64,000 nt of DNA from Limnoperna fortunei (GCA_944474755.1 OX104115.1:69788993-69852992); one strand, 5' to 3'. Numbered from the stretch's first letter, positions 14,501 through 23,689 are shown. Notes: a model not told the origin generated them from the letters alone. Made by a program: numbers and translations.

Positions 14501-17500
14501 TAACTATAGCCTTTGGCTTGGGTAAGATAAGTCGCTGCACGTTATATTGAATGTTTATTATTATGTAAAAAAAACCTAATTTGAGGGGGTATGGTGTTTT
14601 TCTGCTTTACCCTCGGGAATGCTTATAAATTTGATCATTTTATACATTTTTAGTGCAGGTAAAACTGCGACCCATGTCAGTTAATGTTTAGAGCCGAGTA
14701 CACCTCTCCCAGAGAAAGACTTTTTCTGTACCCTTAGTTTTGGCAGGCACAGCAGGCACAACGAACGACTTTCACCACTTGTGATTCTTTTCTATGAACC
14801 AATTTTCTTAGAAAAGTATGTTTATAGTTAAGCATATTACCTGAACAGGGCTTATTTGATGTTTTATCCAAACAGCATTTTGGCGGTTAGGGTGTCCCTG
14901 GGCTCCGTGTTCAATTGGCCTAAATGATAACGTGTGTGTTTTGTTTCCATCATTTAAAAAGTCACGGGTGGCTATTACTGAAACACCTGCCTCACATTTT
15001 TGGGTAATTGTGTTGTACTTGAAGTTGTAAGTACAACCTTTTGTTGAGATATCTGAAATTTAAAGTGACAGCACCGTGAAAACGGCATGTATTAAAAAGT
15101 ATAAATTTTTTGATGCTTTTATTAATGTACACTTGTAAGTGATCAAGTAAAACATAACTGCACCTTTTCTTGTTTTCATGAAAAAATTACTCTAACTTGC
15201 ACATTTGTTTATTGAAAAATACCAACCAAGTACAACTCGGCTTAAACACTGAATTCTCCTCGGTGGTTTAGATGCATGAATACCTTATCAAACCCCTTTT
15301 GAAATAATCAGAAAATTCTGCATTTTTATCAATATAAAATTTTACCATTCGTGAAATTATCAGAAGCCTTTAGTTCGACTGCAAAGTCACATGACGGTTG
15401 TGATCCCAAAGGTGCACACTGGGGCAAAGACGTCGTAAGAGTAATTGTTTGCGGTAAACCACTTTCAGAAGTTGTAATGACTGGTGGATTTGTCTGTAAT
15501 TTATATAGAGTTTTAAAGTAAACAACGATGTATTGACTAATTTGTTGTTATTGGTGACAACAACCTTTCTTTGAATTCATATACACTTGTCTGGTCTGGT
15601 CTAACATATAAAAAAACATTTTACTTCCATTTAGTAGTGTTATAGGAAACAAATATAATACATATAATTGCTTTGTCCATCAATTTTTCAACTACCCAAG
15701 ACTCATCGGTTGGGTTTAGCAGTGTAGAATTCCTTACCGTCGCTTTAAAAATACATGACGAGCACATCGTAAATAGTGCTGTCTTACCCCATTTTGATAT
15801 AAACAGAGTTGTGATCTCTTTCCATGCTACTGTAGTGAAATATATATGTATAGCTGTTTATACATGAAAACTAGAAAAATATGGTGAATCTCTTACAACT
15901 GTGTTACAAGTTTTAAGGTTTTTAATCTAAACCAATACGGAGACATGTCTTAAGAAGAACGAATGTAAATGTTTAGACAGTGGAAAATACTCACATTTCC
16001 TTATAACTGCATATCTCAGAATTAACCAAGGCATTTATTTTCATTCATCATAAAAGGGATGCATGGCACAATCCGCCATTTATGTAAAACTCTCAAAATA
16101 GATTTCACATTTATGGTAAATAAATAATAATTTCTTTCATTATTGACTCTTTCATTCTATAAATTTAAAATAATAATAAAGAATAATAAAGGAATTATTC
16201 CTCTACTTTTATATTATATTATTAATGGTTTTATGTTTGAAATGTTTCTCTTAAATTTAATTCAGTATAGGCAAAAATTATGAATATGAAGTTTTAACAA
16301 GCAAGGTACATTTGACAAAAATAACAATTTTTAGTATTTTGTTACCAGTTATTTCCCAACATATACAAATTTTAACTCGGAGATCCATATTTTTCTTTCC
16401 ATCACTTAAGTTCTTACTTATTTTTGTATCTTTTAATTTCTTTTATGTACACTATTGTTGTAATTTCTAATCTCTTTTCTGTGCAATATTTGAAAATTTG
16501 AAATTTCAGTGTTCAATATATCGAAAACTATCTTAGAAACCACTATATTTTATTTCAAATTATAATTATTTTGTATAAACAGCTGATTATACGGCAAGTT
16601 GAAAAAAACTCGATGACAAATTATTTTCAGTGTAAGTTTCCAGAACCCACTCAAAAAACTGGTACATATGTGACCAGTTTTTTCACAGAACAATTTGAGA
16701 GTAAACCCAAACCACGATTAACGGCTTATTTGTTTATTTTTGGCGTTCGCTCACTAACTCGACACCAAACTTTTGGATAAAAAAACTTTATTTATTATTT
16801 ATTCAATAAAATGTTAACATCAAACACTATCGATATTAAAACAGATGTCTGCAATATTTATAAGCCTTTATCATCTATGTGCAAGCAAATATATAACTAT
16901 GTGATTTACTTATATGTTACTTACAATTACTCCACAAAATATTTCGTTGCTAAGCTGCGAGTCACTTCTCAAGTTTAGATTTGGATAATATGACGTCACC
17001 TTACACTGCAACTTAAATATAATTTTAATATATGTAATAAAGATTACGGCACAAAAAGTGTATTTTAAAGCAAAAAATACACGTTTATATTGCCACGTTT
17101 TTTTCTGAGAAAAATACGCAGTAAACGAATAAAATGTTGGTTGTTTGACATAAAGCAAAAATTCAATCAACTTAACAAACTTTATTATTACTAAATTTCT
17201 TCAAAGTGCATGTTACAAAACATTACTTAGAATCTTGTAAAAAAGGATAGTTGTAATACACAGTACGGGCAGACAGAAGAACAAAATCCAATGTACAGAT
17301 ATGATATAGGATGTAAAACACCTAGCTCAGATCAAACACAGAATAATTAAAATGATACCAAATCACTTGTAATAAGTCATAGTAGAAAACCAAAATAAAA
17401 TTTGACAACATATCAAATACTGACATTTCAGCGGATTAGCTAGTCTTATAGAACATGCATAACCGTTAATTAAAGACACTGAAAAAGGCAAACTTACTCG

Positions 17501-20500
17501 TTTTCCCAAATTTCCCATTAAGTTAATAGCATCCAAATACGATTCTCGTTTCCCTCCAGTTACTATTTCCACTACAGGTTTTGTCGAACGAGGAACGTTA
17601 AGAGGCTGCCCATCGACAGTCCATGTAACTTCAAATGTGGCATTTGTATCCGTTGGGTTGAAAGGAATACGACATGGAAATTTAAGAACACCATTGTCGC
17701 ACTGTGGATTCTGTAACATTGGCATGTTGGTCATCTTAGGATACAAATCTTAAAATTAAAACAAACATTCAAAATAAATACGCACATGCAGAAATATTCA
17801 CAGATAAATACACGCAATTGTCTTATCGACCTTTTTATTGTTTAACAACATACCATATATGATTCAGGATATGTTTTTTTAAGTCTATTAATCACTTTTT
17901 CCGACACAGTCGGTATTGTATTCACTACTGCCGTTATAATCCGAAGTTAGTTTTGTGATTTGTCGGATTAACGGCAGAATTCAGTCCTATTGCTCGCAAT
18001 GTAGCAAATAAAATTTTTTAACTTCGGTCTATTTATAAAAAATTCTAACATAATATTCATCTTCTTTACGTTATTATAGCTTCAGACATTGCGAAACTAA
18101 CGGGAAACGTTATTGAAGAAATTTCTATTTTCGTCTTTGAAGTTGCACGTGGAAAATGCTATGTTGATCATTTTCCGTATATGGATAATGTGACCTAATT
18201 TTAGTATAAACGTGCTTGCATACTATAACAACCATTCCGTAGTAAGAATCCAGTAATTTACATATGAATTACCCAAGATGCAACACGCCATTCATTTTCT
18301 GGTTTCTCAATGTTTTTCATGTAGTAAACGTAATTAAAAAGAGACACGAATGTCAATCAATACCCAACGCACAGAGGGTTATTAAAAACGGCAATAACTC
18401 TCATCACGTATCAATAATGGTCGATTTTAAACACGAAACCGATCAAAAAAGTGGTGAAACTGTCGAAAGATATCGAGATCGACCACGTCTGATTTTATAT
18501 GTAATTTCATTTGAACATCAAAGTGCCGGGAGTGATTCAATCCCGCTCTGCTTCACTACGAGTAATGGGACTAAATTCGTACCCTCGCCAAAAAAAGCGA
18601 GGGTACGAATATTCGTTCTAACCAATACTGTGATTGGTTGATATTTTTTAAGTTATCACGTCATATGAAGGTATATGGGATGTCAGTGAGCGAAAGTTTT
18701 TTTACAACGAGGGAGGAGCATGCATGTATATTACAGTCTGAACTATGGTAATTTCAACCATCTAGGGTTTCCAAGGGTCCACCAAATATATTAATGTGAT
18801 TTCATAAAAATATGATAAATGTATGTGAATCTTATATATAAACAATGTACATGTATTAAATATCTTAGTCAGGTAGTACATTCAAGTTCGACTCTGAACG
18901 TCAAGAATTTAGTATGCTTAACAAAATACTAACATATATATTTTGATATATAAAAAGTATTGAAACGTTCATATCCCATGTTCGTGAACTATACAACAAT
19001 GTTCTATCTTATGTTACGATGGAATGAACTTACCAATGTTGCAATTGTTGCCCCATTTTCCAAGTGGACAAACAACCTGGTCGCCTGTAAAGAAATTGAC
19101 AAATTTAAAAAAAAACCCATGCATTTCGTTACTGATAATCGCTTCATGAACCGCACAGATACTCATTTAATGATGTCATTAAAACTGTTCATTCGTGTAT
19201 ATCTAATGAAACCGTTGTTATTATATACGTATATCGCAAATTTCTGATAGTGGTATAAAAATAAGTTCGCATTAAATTCTGACTTCAGTGTTTGCAATAA
19301 AACGTTTACCGTATTAATCGTATAACCACTCAAGAGTTATCGCCTCGATTGTATCAACAATCAATCACCTGATGTGATAAATCAAGTAAATGTTACCAGT
19401 GACATGACTAAGGTCTGCGCAACTATTTACTGTGCTGATTGACTCCAAAAAAAACTTCAAAAACATATTTTGTTTAAATAGTCTTTTTAACAAGAACTAG
19501 TTTTACAAAATCATAAATAAATCTAAACACAAAAGTGACGAAATGCTTCAATGAGTCTCTTCTTTTGTGACGCAGTGGTATCATACCAATTACAAGCTGT
19601 GTTATGTTCCATTCCATTCCTATTATGGTTAACATTAAAACGGAGTCATATATCTTTCTAATCGAAAGTTAGCTAAAAGGTGAGTATACATTTTGTTCAA
19701 GTTTATTAAAAATTCAATGATTAATTATTGAAGGGCATTCCGTACAATGCCAAAATTTCGAAAACTAAATTACAGGTGCAGAAGAAATAGAAATCATGAA
19801 ACTTTACGCAAATAAAACAAATACTCCAAACGTTTGCCGGTAGGAACACTGATGAACAATTTTAAGCCAAAAAAACTTAAAAGATATTTTGGGACCTCTG
19901 TGGCCATGTGGTCAAGAAAGTAAGTAATCTACCATTGATCACCTGCATGTCAAAACTGCGGTTGCGGGATTGACCTTACATGTGGCAGAGTGTGTTGACT
20001 ACGTGATAAACGGTAGATCACTTTCTATGTTGGCCACTTTGCCACTGAGGTCCAAAATATCTTTTACCACGTACTCTTGCTTCCTTCCACAACAAAAAAC
20101 GCCATTATTAAGCTGAAAATGTCGTTAAACACATTTAAATAAACGAATCATAAAAGAATTAAAAGAAAACACAATCCTACCTAAATTGAGTTTACATAGA
20201 AGACCGTAATTTAAATGGTAAAAAAGTGAACCTATGAAAACAATGCTGACATATTATACCAAAAAGCTATGAAAACTATTTTGATACACTATCTTAAACT
20301 TATAAATTAAGGAAGCATAGTAGTGCAACATTTTTTTTATTTTTATTTTTTAATGTGTCGACTTTAATCTTGGAAATTCCAACTTTATTCTTGAAATTAT
20401 CAACTTTATTCTTGTAATTATCAACTTTATTCTTGGAATTATCAACTTTATTTTTGGAATTATCAATTTTAAACTTGGAAATTCTAACTTTATTCTTGGA

Positions 20501-23016
20501 ATTATCAACTTTAATATTAGAAATTCCAACTTTAATCTTGGAAACTCCAACTTTAATAGTGAAATTATCGACTTTGATCTTGGAAATTCCAACTTTTAAA
20601 GTTAAATAACAAGCTCCCTTCTTAAACCGATCAAAATGAAAAACAGTTATAAAAATATTAGTGAATTTCATTAATATTGCAAGACTTTTGAGTTGTATTC
20701 TTTAAGAACATTATGATAAAAAGCTGAAGCTGAATTAACTCTATAATTAAAATGTCATCACGATACCACGGGTGTGGGGGGGGAATACCGTAGATTTTAC
20801 AACGCCAAACGCGTTTTGTCTAATCAAGACTCACCGGTGGCGCTCAAATCCCAACAGTATTGAAAATTCAAATGATTAAGTTGTGGTAGAGCTTTATCGC
20901 GAAAATTCAGAAACTTTATGCTAAATCCCAAGGCTATCTTTACCTGGCAAATACAAAAACCTTAGAATTAAAATAATATTCGAAATTTCAGGGCAGTAAA
21001 TTTAGACAATAAATTTTCGCTGAAGGAATCAATGATATTCCTGTCAGCACCGAAGTGTGACTACTGGGCTGATGATACCCTTGGGGACTTACAGTCCACC
21101 AGCAGAGGCATCGACCCAGTGGTTGCAAATAAAATGTTATCAAGATACCAAGGAGAATAGATTTTACTACACCAGACGCGCGTTTCTTCAAATCAAGACT
21201 CATCAGTGGCGCTCAAACCAAAACACTATTTAAATCCAAATGATTAAGATGTAGTAGAACTTTAAAACCAAACTTTAAAAACGTTATGCCAAATCTGGCT
21301 AAAGCCAATAGAAAAACCTTAGAAAAACTTTAGAACCTTAAACCTCATATGTGTAGTCATCCTGAGACCTGACCTTGAAAATGGTCTCCCGGTTAAAATT
21401 TTATGGTGATACGGAGAAAGAAGTAACTAACTGTTCTGTGTTCTGGGCGAAATGTTTAACAACTTAATGTTGTTTTTCAAAATTTTGAAGAAAATGTCAC
21501 AAAGTTCTACAATGAGCAAGTTCACTTCGTTTGGTTCGATATCTTCGCTGGAAGTATTCATAAACTAATCTGTCTATGTTATTGTGATAAGAGAATTAGG
21601 TTTCGATGAGGCCCACTTTAAGTTGAATTGACTGTTTAGTTAAAATAAAAATGTAGAGTGCACTTTGAAGAATAAGTGGCAAAACACTAAAATTATTTAC
21701 AAATTCAAAAATGAATCTATACATATACAGTAATCTACTACACTCCCGTGTTTGCTCATTGATATTATAGTGGCCATTTGTAGACCTTTACAATTAGTCA
21801 GTTATGCTATATTTTTATATAGTTATATAGTTATATTTTTATATATACCAGGTTTTAAAAATAGTTCTTTAACTACGGCCTACGGATGAAGAAAATGATT
21901 CTACCTGCACAATACGCTTCCGAACAGCCTGAGGTTCTCGTAAGTCGGTAAATATAAAATCCATTACAATTTTTAACACAGATTGGTATGGTTTCATGGC
22001 AGCATGTTGTTCCACCGTAGATAAGGATCCCCATATCTCCATGATTGATGCATCCACTTCTTTCTACTGCACCGTCGTTTATCGATGGCAACGAACCTTG
22101 CATCCATATTGGATCAGTAGTTCCACAATGATCTTCATCAACACAGGAAGTTGGCATGTTGACATCTTGTCCATTAGATTTAAAACGGTACCAACCCTCG
22201 ACCAGACCATTATCACATATGAGGCGGTCCCCATTGCCGGCCGAGAATTTTGTACTGCGGTGAGGTTCATCCTTAATCTGGTATTTACTACAAGCATCAG
22301 AAGACGGTTGAGGGCACTGCTGGCCTAAACCTTAAAACCAAATATCATTAAGCTAAATTACTTTTTTAAAAGCCCATAAACTTGATTTACACAAAGTAAC
22401 AGAGGCACGTTTATATGTGTGTCTGTCTTTGTGTATCATTATTACATGTTTCAGCTGTCTGGTGACTAAGGGTTGTGGGTAGTTAGTTGATCAGCGCTTG
22501 TTGTCGATCGTTTTAAACTGACTTAAGTTATGACAGCTCCACTTAAGCCTTTAGGCCTGACAAGGCTTGCCAGATTTTAATCTCGGATAGATCTAGGTCT
22601 GGACTCGAATCGGAATAAGAAATTGACATTCGATCGATAATATAGTTATTAAATTATTAAAATTGTTAATTTCCACTTCCTGTGGATTGTGGATTGCATC
22701 CATTGTGTATAAATAAAAAGAAATTAGGCAATTGTGTATTTTACAATAGCCCAGTTTAATTTCGATATCACGGCAAATTTCTTTCTTTCATTATTTTGGT
22801 AGGTTTTAACAGGATAGAGTTTTGTATACATGTACATATATCTCTACAAACATTTGTTTAAATGAAAATCTCCTAGAGTTCTGAGTTCACATTCCCTCCC
22901 TGATCCTAAAATGTAGTCTTGGAGCGATAATTACAATAATTTAAATAAAACTAAACTATACCTTTGGAAAACGTTAAAATCAACAGAAAAATGATCCAAC
23001 TACTATTCACAGTCAT
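241..23016 (-). CDS. VWDE: VWDE-like gene (von Willebrand factor D and EGF domains), 5' part, 18 exons, 3' end outside window
   Basis: Predicted secreted multidomain protein. I joined 18 exons: 22962-23016, 21905-22324, 19034-19084, 17498-17748, 16925-17005, 15346-15493, 14841-15052, 12663-12745, 11707-11785, 10127-10315, 8158-8363, 6814-6949, 6351-6435, 5444-5622, 3918-4186, 2598-2715, 1570-1678 and 241-368. They sum to 2799 nt, exactly 933 codons, with agreeing phase at every junction. Layout by residue: signal peptide 1-18; uromodulin/OIT3-type cysteine-rich module 19-158; linker 159-175; extracellular segment 176-406; VWD domain about 415-595 (CRVFEDPHI start, KGFCGTFENE core); EGF-like domain 774-800 after the VRNYIRGQDGQ and YVSADLCPN signatures typical of VWDE; cysteine-rich region to 933. 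Family members run to about 1600 residues with more EGF repeats, so a C-terminal half should lie at lower coordinates. Ligand and exact role are not readable from sequence. The gene could be one of several mussel paralogues. Confidence 0.9.
606..1015 (+). pseudogene. Reverse-transcriptase element 3' tail, copy 1 (intronic, antisense to VWDE-like gene)
   Basis: A decayed copy of the same 3' segment as at 10.44-11.39 kb. Shared words include TTTGTTGTACCTAGG, the CGTTCTATGGTCGCCACC block, TCAAATACGATC, AACTCGACGGGTG and CGGAGCACCTGAGTGCA, in that order. Stops interrupt every frame. The tail (CACCCGTGGTTTTTG) also matches the copy at 49.4 kb. Confidence 0.7.
1160..1320. repeat. Probable dispersed repeat segment
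   Basis: A stretch of regular composition around ACATTGCCTTGATATTATC, ACCCATATACCAAATATC and GCCCGGACACGATC. I recall similar text from bivalve intergenic DNA, but there is no second copy in this window, so the call is weak. Lies in the intron between exons 17 and 18. Confidence 0.25.
1570..1678 (-). CDS. VWDE: VWDE-like exon 17
   Basis: A 109-nt exon, acceptor GTTTTTCTAG|ATT and donor GATG|GTTAGT. It reads REGAVLKSGETVTVDALF and NEIECPLPSS, like the single-cysteine beta module of VWDE ending E-x-C-x-LP. A three-copy 76-bp repeat starts nine bases upstream of its acceptor. Confidence 0.8.
1688..1915. repeat. Three-copy ~76-bp tandem repeat at a splice acceptor
   Basis: The unit beginning CAAGTTATGGAAATTTT restarts at 1688, 1764 and 1841. 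Copies are nearly identical, so the duplication is recent. The array abuts the polypyrimidine tract of VWDE-like exon 17 (acceptor at 1679-1680) and occupies the place of its branch point. Confidence 0.9.
2598..2715 (-). CDS. VWDE: VWDE-like exon 16
   Basis: A 118-nt exon, acceptor GTTTTACAG|A and donor TCG|GTAAGA. It encodes NEDIDGLCDMQQDQCTSVFV and QLRCRLEYY, with three cysteines, matching the C-D-x-x-x-x-x-C word after the first EGF of VWDE. Only the frame entered by one base is open. Confidence 0.82.
2884..3007. repeat. Foldback element (124 bp)
   Basis: Arms 2884-2910 and 2981-3007 are inverted copies, 25 of 27 matching, around a loop holding CCGAGCGATAGCGAGG. MITE-like, in the intron between exons 15 and 16. 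Confidence 0.75.
3366..3396. repeat. (GAT)n microsatellite
   Basis: About nine uninterrupted GAT units inside the intron between VWDE-like exons 15 and 16. Confidence 0.9.
3918..4186 (-). CDS. VWDE: VWDE-like exon 15: EGF-like domain
   Basis: The acceptor ATATTCAG|ATT gives phase 0; a second AG seven bases on would not. The reading contains CQYEIAVDVRNYIRGQDGQ, YVSADLCPN and a complete EGF-like domain CPNECSYQGTCHQGVCQCDA...C with six cysteines. The 3' edge is ambiguous: the better donor TTG|GTAATT (exon to 3914) leaves phase 0, but exon 16 needs two carried bases. I therefore chose CACGG|GTTGGT, which restores frame with Gly. An unseen small exon between them is the alternative. Confidence 0.88.
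4629..4765 (-). mobile_element. tRNA-related SINE, 3' fragment
   Basis: On the minus strand this matches the 3' body of the SINE at 39184-39459: the CTCC...CAATAAAAACTGGACGCC block, GAAAGTGGCATTAAATACC and the CAAACAAACA tail. The tRNA-like head is missing. Lies in the intron between exons 14 and 15. Confidence 0.65.
5444..5622 (-). CDS. VWDE: VWDE-like exon 14
   Basis: A 179-nt exon, acceptor ACCAAAG|GT and donor AAA|GTAAGT. It encodes a basic stretch NVNRKRSATWP, then GITQSQAFDVCNKLMEKSSL with cysteines in HHCGNTF and VQSCVEDF. This corresponds to the C8-like alpha-helical segment between the VWD and EGF domains in VWDE. NVNRKR could be a proprotein convertase site (inference). A plus-strand open frame over this place is a shadow. 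Confidence 0.82.
6351..6435 (-). CDS. VWDE: VWDE-like exon 13
   Basis: An 85-nt exon with donor CCAG|GTAAAA. The acceptor TTGTAAAAAG|GTA has almost no pyrimidine tract, so the 5' edge is less sure; an alternative AG at GGCACAG would break phase. Encodes a low-complexity linker (VFNGGTGVPISPKK...) with no cysteine. Confidence 0.65.
6814..6949 (-). CDS. VWDE: VWDE-like exon 12
   Basis: A 136-nt exon, acceptor TGTTGTAG|A and donor AAT|GTAAGA. It reads IRPEESLFKKHPP and a short cysteine cluster EYCQCSG...AIC. The R-x-P-x-ESLF word directly after the VWD domain is typical of VWDE proteins. Confidence 0.85.
8158..8363 (-). CDS. VWDE: VWDE-like exon 11: end of VWD domain
   Basis: A 206-nt exon, acceptor TTTACAG|ATA and donor GGCT|GTAAGT. 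It carries the second VWD signature, KGCTKGFCGTFENEIVEPNG, equivalent to the G-L-C-G-T-F/Y-x-G word, followed by ASNYAFARTW. The D-rich calcium site often seen after this word is weak here (ENEIVEPNG), which may reduce metal binding. Confidence 0.92.
8525..8562. repeat. (TA)n microsatellite
   Basis: An alternating TA tract broken once by TTTA, in the intron upstream of exon 11. Confidence 0.85.
8583..8775 (-). mobile_element. tRNA-related SINE, second family
   Basis: On the minus strand an A-box-like TGGTCTAGAGGTTA is followed about 70 bases on by a B box in GAGTTCGATTCCCG, the spacing of an RNA polymerase III promoter in a tRNA-derived head. Flanking text differs from the main SINE family of this window. 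Too degraded and too widely spaced to be a functional tRNA gene. Confidence 0.5.
9262..9389. repeat. Foldback element (128 bp)
   Basis: Left arm 9262-9300 and right arm 9352-9389 are inverted copies with very few mismatches (ACTTTGATATAGGTTAATAC and its complement). The loop includes CGAGCCAAGGGCGAGTG. Lies in the intron between exons 10 and 11. Confidence 0.85.
10127..10315 (-). CDS. VWDE: VWDE-like exon 10: VWD domain, cysteine-rich core
   Basis: A 189-nt, 0-0 symmetric exon, acceptor TTTTCAG|GTT and donor TAT|GTGAGT. It reads VHLETQSC, GWSCVCGVVARDGNDIIEV and NGCNRRKN, the V-x-V-x-x-x-x-C...C-x-CG-V-A pattern of VWDE-type VWD domains. Confidence 0.9.
10440..11390 (+). pseudogene. Penelope-like reverse transcriptase remnant, C-terminal part plus 3' tail
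   Basis: Translated words across frames match the C-terminal reverse transcriptase region of a widespread mussel/amphioxus family: HCAPLLADLFLYTDEAEF near 10545-10610, then TRLCDKRDDFNFPIVNFPF and SQLIRYSRSCHRYSDFLDRS in the frame of 10682-11014, then KFYGRHHDL. Frameshifts and stops separate the blocks, so it is dead. The tail with CGGAGCACCTGAGAGCA is shared with copies at 0.6 and 49.4 kb. Assignment to Penelope-like rather than another RT class is by recall. It lies antisense in a VWDE-like intron. Confidence 0.75.
11707..11785 (-). CDS. VWDE: VWDE-like exon 9: VWD domain
   Basis: A 79-nt exon, acceptor ATTACAG|G and donor GAG|GTATTA. It encodes VNFIEAGDFVMYKIEAG and CNNIKRPME. The G-D-F-V-x-Y-K strand is the expected second element of the VWD fold. 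Confidence 0.86.
12663..12745 (-). CDS. VWDE: VWDE-like exon 8: start of VWD domain
   Basis: An 83-nt exon, acceptor TGTTTAAG|GTA and donor GGTG|GTAAGT. It encodes SGVCRVFEDPHISTLPSGQR; the C-x-V-x-x-DPHI-T motif is the canonical opening strand of a VWF type D domain. Two bases carry over to exon 9 to make Trp. Confidence 0.88.
14841..15052 (-). CDS. VWDE: VWDE-like exon 7
   Basis: A 212-nt exon, acceptor AATTTCAG|AT and donor CAG|GTAATA. It reads STKGCTYNFKYN, a second cysteine in TQKCEAG, then FLNDGNKTHTLSFRPI and AVWIKHQISPVQ. The DGNKTxxLxFxPI word recurs in VWDE proteins immediately before the VWD domain. Confidence 0.85.
15346..15493 (-). CDS. VWDE: VWDE-like exon 6
   Basis: A 148-nt exon with acceptor AATTACAG|ACA and donor AATG|GTAAAA. 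It encodes TNPPVITTSESG, then a two-cysteine stretch CAPLGSQPSC and FAVELKASDNF. It enters in phase 0 and leaves one base. Fits the extracellular region before the VWD domain. Confidence 0.82.
16925..17005 (-). CDS. VWDE: VWDE-like exon 5
   Basis: An 81-nt, 0-0 symmetric exon, acceptor TTGCAG|TGT and donor ATT|GTAAGT. It begins CKVTSYYPNL and ends NEIFCGVI, matching the VWDE segment that closes the preceding module with a paired cysteine. Chosen over the longer open frame around it because both splice sites are strong and phase matches both neighbours. Confidence 0.8.
17498..17748 (-). CDS. VWDE: VWDE-like exon 4: extracellular module
   Basis: A 251-nt exon with acceptor TTTTAAG|AT and donor CGA|GTAAGT. 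It reads as a beta-rich segment containing FPCRIPFNPTDTNATFEVTW and a WTVDGQPL turn, as in the post-N-terminal region of VWDE proteins. It ends on a complete codon. The frame runs on past the donor as a shadow to 17363. Confidence 0.85.
18577..18610. repeat. Short perfect hairpin
   Basis: TTCGTACCCTCGC and its exact complement are separated by a seven-A loop region; 13-bp stem. Intronic. Confidence 0.7.
19034..19084 (-). CDS. VWDE: VWDE-like exon 3: 51-nt micro-exon
   Basis: Acceptor TTTACAG|GC and donor ATTG|GTAAGT enclose 51 nt encoding roughly GDQVVCPLGKWGNNCNI, with two cysteines and a laminin/EGF-like GKWGNNC turn. It is 1-1 symmetric, so it can be skipped without changing frame. It is supported by perfect splice sites and by phase agreement with exons 2 and 4; alone it would be too short to find. 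Confidence 0.78.
19877..20068. repeat. Inverted pair of SINE heads (foldback)
   Basis: The left arm reads AAAGATATTTTGGGACCTCTG, then GGCCATGTGGTCAAG and TACCATTGATCAC. The right arm is its inverted copy with substitutions, ending AGGTCCAAAATATCTTTTA. GGCCATGTGG...TTGATCAC equals the tRNA-like head of the SINEs at 39.2 and 61.5 kb. No 3' body is present on either side. Lies in the intron between exons 2 and 3. Confidence 0.7.
20357..20600. repeat. 21-bp minisatellite, about 11 copies
   Basis: The unit AACTTTATTCTTGGAATTATC repeats with substitutions but constant length. Because 21 is a multiple of three it stays open on the minus strand and would read as a heptad (KNKVDNS-type); this is a by-product of unit length, not evidence of a gene. 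Lies in the intron between exons 2 and 3. Confidence 0.9.
20750..21320. repeat. Mussel-type dispersed repeat, tandem dimer
   Basis: Two diverged copies start near 20750 and 21135. Each has GATACCA, then CGCCAAACGCGTTTTGTC or CCAGACGCGCGTTTCTTC, then CAAGACTCA(C/T)C(A/G)GTGGCGCTC, then AAATGATTAAG. Between them is AAGTGTGACTACTGGGCTG followed by CCAGCAGAGGCATCGACC. I associate these words with an abundant Mytilus repeat; this is recall, not a search. Confidence 0.65.
21905..22324 (-). CDS. VWDE: VWDE-like exon 2: uromodulin/OIT3-type cysteine-rich module
   Basis: A 420-nt exon, phase 1 on both sides, acceptor GGTTTAG|GC and donor GCAG|GTAGAA. The reading has the family hallmarks in order: EGWYRFKSNG, MPTSCVDEDHCGTTDPIWM, GSLPSINDG, the CC pair in GTTCCHETI, and VKNCNGFYIYRL ending in SEAYCA. 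These are the conserved words of the D8C-like N-terminal module of uromodulin, GP2, OIT3 and invertebrate VWDE proteins. Open frames in the other phases here are shadows. Confidence 0.92.
22962..23016 (-). CDS. VWDE: VWDE-like exon 1: start codon and signal peptide
   Basis: ATG at 23014-23016 is followed by MTVNSSWIIFLLILTFSK, a short polar start and a hydrophobic core as in a secretory signal. The donor is AAAG|GTATAG and one base is left over; it joins GC of exon 2 to give Gly. A TATA-like TTTAAAAG lies at 23054-23061 and would place transcription start close to 23.03 kb. Confidence 0.82.
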
Positions 23017-23299
23017 GGTGTAAATGTGAGTAAATGCATTCCATGCATGGTTTCTTTTAAATGCTAGAGTATTTCCTCTCTTCCTTGTAGTTTTGACAGA
23101 TGTTAATTTTAAGAGTTACAATTGGACGACCTACATCTGTATTGTACTGATAAGGTGCAAACCAGAGCATGTGTGTATTGTAGCATATATCCCAATATCT
23201 TCGAAAAATTTACTCAAGATAACTCCATGTTTGTAAGAAACGAAATTAACGTATTTATTTGCTTCCCGTTTAATCGCTATAATTTGGAGAGGACTGACA

Positions 23300-23425
23300 G
23301 GGTATGCTCGACTTCAACAATTTTATTGACAAGGATAGCCAGTTTTCCTTTCAAAAATTGTGGATTTTTCTCCGTGTAATCCGGCTTCCGACTGAAGTGG
23401 CGTTAACCACAAATAAAAAACAAAA
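23300..23425 (+). mobile_element. tRNA-related SINE, degraded 3' part
   Basis: Contains CTCGACTTCAACAATTTTAT, GCCAGTTTTCCT, GATTTTTCTCCG and GAAGTGGCGTTAA, the 3' body of the main SINE family, without the head. It sits just upstream of the VWDE-like start and overlaps a spurious plus-strand open frame. Confidence 0.6.
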
Positions 23426-23689
23426 CCATTTTCCTTATTGCAATAATACTGGATGACACATTACAAAGGTGAAAAGAATACGAATTTTAATAAAAAAAGA
23501 CCAATTATTTTATTATTTTAAAAACAAATGAGTATTGAAAAAAAATAGTTACTTCCCAGTTTGAAGACTGGACGCAATGATATTGGGTAGCAAAAACAAA
23601 ATTGCCAAGAATGCCGTACAATCGCATTTAAGTAAACATTCGTATTATAACAGGTGTCGGCGAAATAAAGGGCTATATTTAAAGACTTC

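Noticed and set aside
18264..18641. 125-codon plus-strand ORF
   Set aside because: No recognisable domain, lies in a VWDE-like intron and includes a hairpin repeat; probably chance.
20300..20671. 123-codon minus-strand ORF of K/V/N/I heptads
   Set aside because: Produced by a 21-bp minisatellite; no evidence of a gene.
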